Below are positions 57,373-64,000 of a stretch of 64,000 bases of DNA, piece by piece. The DNA is taken from contig NZ_CP072425.1 of NCBI RefSeq assembly GCF_017742995.1, positions 1-64,000 on the forward strand, read 5' to 3'. Each line of letters begins with the position of its first letter. The stretch's first letter is position 1. The notes beneath the pieces were generated by a model. The model saw only the letters and a list, made by a program, of their open reading frames with translations, did not search any database and was not told the origin of the DNA. Made by a program: the position numbers and the translations under genes. The stretch comes from Pseudoalteromonas viridis (lineage in GTDB: Bacteria > Pseudomonadota > Gammaproteobacteria > Enterobacterales > Alteromonadaceae).

Positions 57373-57954
57373 TCACCCAAATAGCGGCTGAGTGACAAAG
57401 CCAAGGTCAATAAACGCCTGAGGTTCATGGCAGCTTATGATCACCTGAGCAGGATGGTGCTTCAGCCACCCCAACAGTACATCGAGACTGGCATGATCCA
57501 ATGCGGCACTGGGTTCGTCCAGCACCAGATAAGGTGTGTCACGCATTATAGCGTTGATCAGCTGATACTTTTTCTGATTACCTGATGACAAGGCGCCATA
57601 GCGGGTATCCAGAAACGGCTCAAACCCCAGTTGAGTTATCATCAGTTCAGGCCAGGGACACGCCCAGCTTCTGACGGTTAACTGCAACAACTGCCGGGCT
57701 GTCAAAAATTCCGGATAGGGGATTGAATCGCTGGCCAGTGCAACCACTTGCTGCGCTACAGGCTGTGGTTGCCCGTCAAATAACACCGTGCCATGAAAGG
57801 CATCATCCAGACCAGCAATGATCCTAAATAAGGTGCTTTTCCCCTGCCCGTTTGGCGCTTCGATGCATAACTTTTGTTCAGCCAGTGTCGCGCTATAGTC
57901 AGAGAAAACCGGGTCGTGCAGGTACACTTTGCTCAGGTGTTTTATTTCTATCAT
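57373..57954 (-). CDS. ABC transporter ATP-binding protein, 193 aa
   Basis: Walker A is APNGQGKST (about residues 33-41), the signature is degenerate (LSSGNQKK) and Walker B is YLVLDEPSAALD, with a switch His in IISCHEP. The protein is short, near the minimum for an ABC domain, like the small cytochrome c-type or export ATPases. It lies directly before the permease gene. Export of an unknown substrate is likely. Confidence 0.9.
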   Translation of the reverse strand: MIEIKHLSKVYLHDPVFSDYSATLAEQKLCIEAPNGQGKSTLFRIIAGLDDAFHGTVLFDGQPQPVAQQVVALASDSIPYPEFLTARQLLQLTVRSWACPWPELMITQLGFEPFLDTRYGALSSGNQKKYQLINAIMRDTPYLVLDEPSAALDHASLDVLLGWLKHHPAQVIISCHEPQAFIDLGFVTQPLFG

Positions 57955-58021
57955 ACAGGTCCTTGATTGTTGCCTGTTCCGATATTAACAAAACACCTGA
58001 GCCGGGCATATGCGGCTGTCG

Positions 58022-58927
58022 TTACAAAGTATGTCGGTTAAAAGCGCGCCCTGCGTATTGAGAAATAAAAGTTTCGATAGCGCCACGCTTTTGCATGGTC
58101 ACAAACACCTGCTTACCATCTTTCCCACCAAAAGCAATATTGGTCGGATACTTGCCCTTCAGCGCAACCTTGCGCAATAGCTGGCCTTGCGGTGAAAGGA
58201 TAGCCACTTCACCTGCGCCATAACGGGCTACATACAGGTTGCCGTTTTCATCACAGCGCATGCCGTCCAGACCATGCTCGGTGAATTCGTAAAACAACTC
58301 TGGCGTGCCGGTCATGCCCTGCTCATCGAGTGGGAATGCCCAGATCCGCCGCTGCACGCTCTCATTAACGTACAAGGTTCGGTTATCCGGGCTGACTTCT
58401 ATGCCGTTGGTGGTGCCCATATTAGCTCGCAGCAACTGAGTCTGACCATCGGCAGAGATGCGCCAGACTTGACCCTGGCTGTTTTGCCAATCCGGATCGC
58501 TGGCAAAGAGTATACCACTGTCACTGATCGCCAAATCGTTTGGCTGGTGCATGTGCGGGTTATGAGTCAGCACAGTAACCGATTTATCGGGCAATACTTT
58601 CAGTACGTTGTGGCCAGTATAATCGGCAATATACATATTGCCCTGCGGGTCGAAACGGATCCCATTTCCTGTGCTCCCCTTGGGCAGGGTCAGATATAGG
58701 TTTGCCTTATCGCGCCCGCTCACCTGACCAATTGTGCCCTGCTGAGCAAAATTGACCGCATACAACACGCCATTACGGTCCACAGCCGGACCTTCCACCC
58801 CGTCAGTAAACACCCCATCCGTAACCCAATCCTGCGCCTGATACAAGTTGGTTGTGCTCTGATGAGCGATGCACGAGGCAAGCAAGCTCAGCGCCGCGCC
58901 CACAATCATTACATGTCTTATTGGCAT
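58022..58927 (-). CDS. SMP-30/gluconolactonase-like lipoprotein, 301 aa
   Basis: The N-terminus carries a lipobox (LLASC, Cys at 18), so the mature protein is probably a lipoprotein. The rest is a six-bladed beta-propeller of the SMP-30/lactonase type: DGVEGPAVDRNGVLYAVN, NGIRFDPQGNMYIADY, HQPNDLAISDSG, TNGIEVSPDN, DGMRCDENGNLYVARY. Such proteins hydrolyse lactones or bind metabolites with one metal ion. Substrate unknown. It starts on the minus strand 95 bases downstream of the DUF5916 gene end, on the same strand. Confidence 0.85.
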   Translation of the reverse strand: MPIRHVMIVGAALSLLASCIAHQSTTNLYQAQDWVTDGVFTDGVEGPAVDRNGVLYAVNFAQQGTIGQVSGRDKANLYLTLPKGSTGNGIRFDPQGNMYIADYTGHNVLKVLPDKSVTVLTHNPHMHQPNDLAISDSGILFASDPDWQNSQGQVWRISADGQTQLLRANMGTTNGIEVSPDNRTLYVNESVQRRIWAFPLDEQGMTGTPELFYEFTEHGLDGMRCDENGNLYVARYGAGEVAILSPQGQLLRKVALKGKYPTNIAFGGKDGKQVFVTMQKRGAIETFISQYAGRAFNRHTL

Positions 58928-59022
58928 AGCCTTGTCCCTGAATATAAAAACTCAGTATGCGACGCTGAACACGCGCTGTGAATTGAGAAATATTCACACA
59001 ACGAGGGGCGACACTGTGATTG

Positions 59023-61290
59023 TCAAAACTTATACCTGACTTTCACTAACACCGAGTCTTGCATCGGTGCCTGCCACAACTGCTTTGCACTCTCAAGCCA
59101 GGCCTGTGCACCAATCTGACCACGGGGCAAGCTGTCTCCCACAGCACCACCGCGGCGGTAGACCAAGAACAGATCGGACAAGGCCCCCATCCGGTAACGC
59201 AGCTTAAACTGGCTGGACAGGCGGCGGTCTTCAAAGCTGGTGTCTACATTGTGTAACAGCTGGCGCTGGTGGTCCTGTAATGCAAAAACCTGATCGCTGC
59301 GCGCCTCAAGGACAGCCCATTCCAGTGTCGAAGAAAATTCCAGCTTGTCGGTGATAAGGCCGCTCACCTGAATTTTATTGACGAAAAAATCCCGTTCATA
59401 CTGAGTAACCTGATCGGTATCACTTGCCACTAACCAGCCATCCCCGGTGCGGTAAAAGTTATTAAATTTCAGCGTCCAGTTTGGGTGTGGCAGCCAGGTC
59501 AGATCGACCGCATATTGCTGCGCACTGCCTGCAAACCCTTCCCGGTCATACTCAAAGCTGGCAGCCCAGGAGAATTTTCCGATATAAGGACTGATATACA
59601 TTACCCGGGTTTCCCAGTTTCCGGGCACCTCAAAAGCCTGACTATTACGCCCGATATTGTCCTGCCAGCCTCCGCTGACTCTGTCCAGGTGCAGGTCAAC
59701 CTGGCCGCCGCTGGCCAGCAACCACTGGCTCAGATAAGCCTGCCGGGCCGGTAGTTTCAATCCGTCATTATCGGCCTCGTAGCGTAATGTTAGTGAGTGC
59801 TTAATACGCGATAACCAGTGGCTTTGTGTATTGATAGCATGGCTAAATTTCGCCTCACTGTACTGCCAGTTATTGCGCTGAGCATAGCCAAGGTCGCTAT
59901 TATCAAAATGGTCATTGAGCTTGAGATAACGCCCTTCTACGGTGGTGTTTGGTGAGAACTGATATCCCAGCTGCATTGACACCCCATTGCCCGTCTGTTC
60001 ACTGAACTGCTCTACCTGACTGGCCAATAGCGCTCCCTGAAACGACCAGGTGGCACTTTGATATTGGCTGTCCCAGGCCACAGTTTTCGCATTGCGCGCC
60101 AGCCAGGGGCGGTCGGTATAAGTGGCCAGCACACCCGACTGCCAATGTTTTTGTCGATACTTTGCCCGGGCAGCGTAAAAACGCTTACCGGCGTCACTGT
60201 CGAGGTCATTTTCTTTTACTGCAAACGCGCCGACCTGCATGGTCTCGCCCTGATGAACAAAACGGGTAGCCAGGTCGATGGGCGTAATAAACTCACTGCC
60301 ATCGTCGCTGCCTGCGCCTATCCGCCGGGTGTGGATAAGCTTAGTGTCCTGCAATGCCTGCACGCTGAACACGCCTATGTCCTGAGTAAAGAAAGGCCGC
60401 TTGTCACTGCGCAGCGTTTCAACGGCGCTGTAGTTAATATCGACCTCGTCACTGTCTACCTGGCCAAAGTTTGGGTTCACCGCCACCGACCACTTTTGGT
60501 GGTGACTGGGTTTATAAAACAGATCAAAGCCCGCATCGCTCTCACTGTTATCTGTCACCTGCTCAGCAAAATGCTGCTGATGGCTCATATAAGGTACAAA
60601 ACTTAGCTGGCTGTGCTGTGGGATGGCCGACTTCAGCTTGGGCATGCCAAGATAGAAATCGCTATTGCTGGTTGTTTGTTTTTGATTTGCATAGATATAA
60701 TTTTTGCTCAGGTCATAAAGCTGAATAGAAATCCCGATTTCGCCCACCGCGCTGTCAGCGCGGTGCGCCGGATTGTAAAAAGACACGGTATGCCAGGGAA
60801 TAAACACCTCGGCAGACCAGAAATCCGCCGCCTCGAACGTCGCTGACTGCCAGTCACCGTCCCAGTCGCTGTCTTTAGTCAGCTGTGGGGTCAGTACCGC
60901 ATCCTGCGTACCACCGCCCAGCGTTACCGCAAACTCATAGGCACCACTGCCATCACCGGCAAAGTCGACCACAATGCGATTGAACTCGGCCTGCATAAAG
61001 GCGTCCTGAATATTAAACTGCTTCTGCCTGATCGCCTCATCCTGATAGTTTATAATACCAATGTAAACACCTGATTTATCGCTAAATACCCTGGCGTTCA
61101 CCTTATCGGTATGGACTGTCAGGGTGGCAGGAACCACCTGGTAAAAACGCTTAAACTGCCTGGCACTCTGCCAGGCGGCTTCATCCAGGCGACCGTCGAG
61201 GTGTATCTGCGTGTCCCGGGCCTGATTTGCCCACAGTGCCGAACTGCTCGACACTGCACCGACGCACAAGACCCAATAATATTGCTTCAT
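59023..61290 (-). CDS. DUF5916-family outer-membrane protein with N-terminal carbohydrate-binding-like domain, 755 aa
   Basis: The ATG at 61290 follows GGGAG and begins a signal peptide (MKQYYWVLCVGAVSSSSALW). Residues about 20-205 resemble a CBM9-like/DOMON-type sugar-binding domain (IHLDGRLDEAAWQSA, AEVFIPWHTVSFY). The rest is beta-rich with many alternating aromatic strands and ends in a terminal Phe (VKVRYKF), as in outer-membrane barrels of the DUF5916 family. Divergent from a winged-helix/beta-propeller regulator, a pairing that suggests control by it. Ligand unknown. Confidence 0.87.
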   Translation of the reverse strand: MKQYYWVLCVGAVSSSSALWANQARDTQIHLDGRLDEAAWQSARQFKRFYQVVPATLTVHTDKVNARVFSDKSGVYIGIINYQDEAIRQKQFNIQDAFMQAEFNRIVVDFAGDGSGAYEFAVTLGGGTQDAVLTPQLTKDSDWDGDWQSATFEAADFWSAEVFIPWHTVSFYNPAHRADSAVGEIGISIQLYDLSKNYIYANQKQTTSNSDFYLGMPKLKSAIPQHSQLSFVPYMSHQQHFAEQVTDNSESDAGFDLFYKPSHHQKWSVAVNPNFGQVDSDEVDINYSAVETLRSDKRPFFTQDIGVFSVQALQDTKLIHTRRIGAGSDDGSEFITPIDLATRFVHQGETMQVGAFAVKENDLDSDAGKRFYAARAKYRQKHWQSGVLATYTDRPWLARNAKTVAWDSQYQSATWSFQGALLASQVEQFSEQTGNGVSMQLGYQFSPNTTVEGRYLKLNDHFDNSDLGYAQRNNWQYSEAKFSHAINTQSHWLSRIKHSLTLRYEADNDGLKLPARQAYLSQWLLASGGQVDLHLDRVSGGWQDNIGRNSQAFEVPGNWETRVMYISPYIGKFSWAASFEYDREGFAGSAQQYAVDLTWLPHPNWTLKFNNFYRTGDGWLVASDTDQVTQYERDFFVNKIQVSGLITDKLEFSSTLEWAVLEARSDQVFALQDHQRQLLHNVDTSFEDRRLSSQFKLRYRMGALSDLFLVYRRGGAVGDSLPRGQIGAQAWLESAKQLWQAPMQDSVLVKVRYKF

Positions 61291-61555
61291 ATGACTGCTC
61301 CCGATATGAGTAACTGCACGCATTGCAGCAGAAAAGCGTCACAAAAAAGCTGAAAGTTTCCTGAATAAGGATGATCAAACGCTGATGATTATTGACTTTG
61401 TTCTGAACTAGGTTAGTTTCAGCTCATAAACTTGGGAGATCGTTTGATTGCCCTTCATTAGATTGCGAAAGCCGCAATGGACTAACAGAAACTGGCATGA
61501 ACTCCATTACCGCGCCAGTCACACAGATAAAAACAACCAAGGTAGCCTGACTAAG

Positions 61556-63571
61556 ATGGACTCAAACAGGGAGACAAACACACGCACTCTGCACTATTAC
61601 TTTTTATCCTGGCAGTTTGACGCCAGTCAGGATGAGTTGCGCGCACCAGACAGCCAGGTGGTCATTAAGCTTGAGCCTCAGGTTGCCAGACTACTGGAAC
61701 TTTTTGTCGCCTCGCCCGACACGGTGCTGTCGCGGGATGCACTGAGCGAGGCGTTATGGCCAGATACCATTGTCGAATCTAATAGCCTGTATCAATTACT
61801 GACCAAACTACGTCGTATTCTGAATGACAGTGCCAGAGAGCCTCGTTTTATAAAAACGGTGCCCAAACGGGGTTATGTGTTTATTGCGCCCGTTGCGCTG
61901 AGTCAGCCACAGGCACGCGCGCATACCGAGGTCCACAGTGCTTCAGCGACTGAGCCCGCCGCCACTGGTAAAAAACACGCCCGACTGCTGGTATTACCGA
62001 TAGTTGCCGCCTGCTTCAGTGCCATAGCCTACTTTTCGTCGGCACCAGAGCCCATTGTTGCACCACATTATGAAGTTGAAGATATCACCTATGAATTGGG
62101 GCTGGAGTTTGATGTCGCAGCCCATACCAGCAGGCCTCTGCTGGCTTATGTTGACGATTTTAATACTCTGGTTATCAGCGATAAGCAGGGGAACCAAAAT
62201 GCACGTCTGAGTTTTGATAACCGGGTTGCCAAACCCACCTGGCACCCGGTTAATGACTGGCTGGCATTCTGGCAATACCAGGGGGATGGCTGTCGATTGC
62301 AGATAGTCAATGCACAGGGTCAGCAGCTCCACCAATCACAGGACCTGCCCTGTTACCATATTCAGGCACCCACCTGGCGCTCAGACACGCAGCTGATTGC
62401 CACGGTGCGCGATAAAACGGGGACGCATGCATATCAGTATACTATTGATAATAAAGGATATATTCCTATTCCGTTAAAGTTGAACAAGGGAGATAAACTG
62501 ATCACTGCACTGCGCGGCTGGAATGAGCAAACTTACTACCTGGTCAAAGACGCCAACCTGCACTCGCGGCTGATCACCTTAGATGCTAAAGTACAGATGC
62601 GCTGGCCTTACCCCGTCTGGCTGATTGCTTACGATCCAAAACACCACAGCATGATCACCAACGACAGCAGCAAGCACCACAACCTGATTGCCACCACCCG
62701 AGATGGCCAACAATACCCGGTTATTGCAACGCCACAGGGGCTCTTCAGCAGCCTGAGTGTTGACAATCAGGGGGATATTTTCAGTGCCGCAGAAAGCTGG
62801 CAGGTTAATATTCGTGATAAAGACAACCTGCCGATTTTTTCCAGCTCAAGCCATGACTATCTGCCCGTTACGAACAGCCTGGGCGAGACCGCGTTTATGT
62901 CGCGCCGCACTGGTGCCTGCGAGATTTATTTGCACAGCAACGACCGGGTGATCCAGCTGACTCATCACACCGGCGATGAATACGTCAACTTTGTCACCTG
63001 GAGCCCGGACAATGCCTATATTCTGGCTAACCGGGAGTCCCGTTTGCTGTTGCTTGACCGCTCAGGTGTGGTGCAAACCTTTACCCCGCAGTTATCGCAT
63101 TCGCTCAGCCATTTTGGTTGGCTGGACAGCGACACCCTGTGGGCCTCCGATGGCCACGAAGTGCTGATCTACAGTAAGTCCGGGCAATTACAGCGCCGCT
63201 ATCACGTGAGCTCAGATCTGCTGCTGTATGACCACCGGGCGCAAAACTGGCTTGTGTTTAAACAGTCGGCTATTTATCGCACTAAAAATCTGGCAGAGCC
63301 GCTTTCAGATAAATCGCGACTTGCATCACTTGCCCCCAAGGCTTATCACCAGGTAACGAACCCCAGACTGAGAGATGGTTTCCTGTACTGGCAAAGCGCC
63401 TGGTCAAAGACGGATCATATCTGGCGCATGTCACTTGATGGCAATACCCAGCCAGAGCTCCTGAAAACGCAAAATCTGTTGTGGCATTACGATATCGCCG
63501 CCGATGGTAATTTGCTGATCGCCAAAATGGAATCGGTGGAGGGAGATATAAAGCGGCTGAGTGCCAAATAG
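61556..63571 (+). CDS. Membrane regulator with winged helix and TolB/WD40-like beta-propeller, 671 aa
   Basis: The start at 61556 follows AAGGTAG; the frame is open further upstream but without a site. Residues about 5-105 are an OmpR-type winged helix (VVIKLEPQVARLLELFVASP, RRILNDSAREPRFIKTVPKRG). A membrane segment (about 141-161) leads to a large beta-propeller-like region (repeat pattern such as WSPDNAYILANRES). This is the CadC/ToxR layout with an external sensing domain. It is divergent from the DUF5916 gene, a likely target. Signal unknown. Confidence 0.9.
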   Translation: MDSNRETNTRTLHYYFLSWQFDASQDELRAPDSQVVIKLEPQVARLLELFVASPDTVLSRDALSEALWPDTIVESNSLYQLLTKLRRILNDSAREPRFIKTVPKRGYVFIAPVALSQPQARAHTEVHSASATEPAATGKKHARLLVLPIVAACFSAIAYFSSAPEPIVAPHYEVEDITYELGLEFDVAAHTSRPLLAYVDDFNTLVISDKQGNQNARLSFDNRVAKPTWHPVNDWLAFWQYQGDGCRLQIVNAQGQQLHQSQDLPCYHIQAPTWRSDTQLIATVRDKTGTHAYQYTIDNKGYIPIPLKLNKGDKLITALRGWNEQTYYLVKDANLHSRLITLDAKVQMRWPYPVWLIAYDPKHHSMITNDSSKHHNLIATTRDGQQYPVIATPQGLFSSLSVDNQGDIFSAAESWQVNIRDKDNLPIFSSSSHDYLPVTNSLGETAFMSRRTGACEIYLHSNDRVIQLTHHTGDEYVNFVTWSPDNAYILANRESRLLLLDRSGVVQTFTPQLSHSLSHFGWLDSDTLWASDGHEVLIYSKSGQLQRRYHVSSDLLLYDHRAQNWLVFKQSAIYRTKNLAEPLSDKSRLASLAPKAYHQVTNPRLRDGFLYWQSAWSKTDHIWRMSLDGNTQPELLKTQNLLWHYDIAADGNLLIAKMESVEGDIKRLSAK

Positions 63572-64000
63572 AAACATTGAGCCGAGTTTGCCGAAGTTAG
63601 GCTCTAACACAGGTTTGCCATGCTCACTCTGAGGTTAGCAAGACTCTGTCAGGCATCCGGCTGTGAACTTCAGCCAGAATTGAACCACAGTGCAAGAGTA
63701 CGCGGTCGGCTGGCTTTGGAAAATAGCGCGCAACGCAGTGTACTGGGGATAATTGATAGCAGCAGGCTCACTCAAATGATGACCCTGCTGCGTTTGCTAT
63801 GTGCCGTTCAAGCCATTATGGGAATCAAATCTATTGATAAGAGTTTCCATTAGAGCAATAGCTTACACACATGGCGTTACTCAACTGTACTTAGCAAAGA
63901 GTAGTTCTGCAGCAGCCTGTACCTTGGTAGGTATAAAGCTGAGAGTTGCAACCCTGAGCTTTATTCGTGAAGCAATGCATAGTATTGCAGATATTGCCCG
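63572..64000. other. Right-end stretch without a confident gene
   Basis: A short hairpin-like GAGCC...GGCTC (63577-63603) lies just past the regulator gene. An open frame at 63620-63853 has no ribosome site or recognisable protein. Frames that run to the window edge on both strands near 63850-64000 cannot be judged. Confidence 0.4.

Noticed and set aside
63620..63853. 77-codon open frame at the right end
   Set aside because: No ribosome site or recognisable product; downstream window is cut off so nothing can be compared.

Overview
The window looks like a chromosomal segment of a marine gammaproteobacterium of the order Alteromonadales, most likely a Pseudoalteromonas or close relative. This is inferred from the housekeeping blocks (purF-cvpA-dedD-folC-accD-truA-fimV-asd-pdxB, cysS/ppiB/lpxH/miaE, speA-speB, fadE), from the many secreted proteases and surface proteins, and from a short interspersed repeat ending in ATACCAATTT. 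No rRNA, tRNA, CRISPR array, transposase or integrase gene was found.

Layout. Bases 1-8879 hold a tight minus-strand run of six genes: an inner-membrane-anchored protein, a secreted coiled-coil protein, two proteins with Lcl/DUF1566 domains, a large RTX calcium-repeat protein and an M4 (thermolysin-type) metalloprotease cut by the window edge. A divergent PKD protein with a GlyGly-CTERM-like tail (9158-9850) and a subtilisin-family protease (10843-11985) follow. Bases 12047-14487 hold an Xre-type regulator, a divergent S24 (CI/LexA-like) repressor with repeated TGCGTAA motifs between them, a small exported RTX protein, and an unlisted 53-residue peptide with a double-glycine leader and a cysteine-containing core (14326-14487).

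Bases 14585-25746 hold a VOC protein, ybgI, cmoM, an unusual regulator joining a winged helix, a membrane segment and a receiver-like domain (17064-17975), DUF4336, a TetR regulator divergent from an Old Yellow Enzyme with three copies of one palindrome between them, a rhodanese, and a polyhydroxyalkanoate cluster (phaB, phasin, phaC) with an intergenic hairpin between phasin and phaC. Next come a gluzincin-like peptidase, speA-speB (polyamine synthesis from arginine), a secreted glycosidase-like protein with FN3-like modules and three proteins of unknown function.

Bases 33867-58000 are mostly housekeeping: cysS, ppiB, lpxH, miaE, a Yip1-like protein, then the long minus-strand purF to pdxB series. 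FimV is remarkable: 1912 residues, most of them acidic tandem repeats of 24 and 58 residues, including two identical 292-bp stretches offset by exactly 360 bp. fadE, a two-gene ABC transporter, a lactonase-like lipoprotein and a divergent pair (DUF5916 outer-membrane protein and a winged-helix/beta-propeller membrane regulator) close the window.

The best candidates for undescribed biology are the six-gene surface/secretion operon at the left end, the double-glycine peptide, and the winged helix-membrane-receiver fusion. Functions are assigned from motifs read by eye; no database search was possible.
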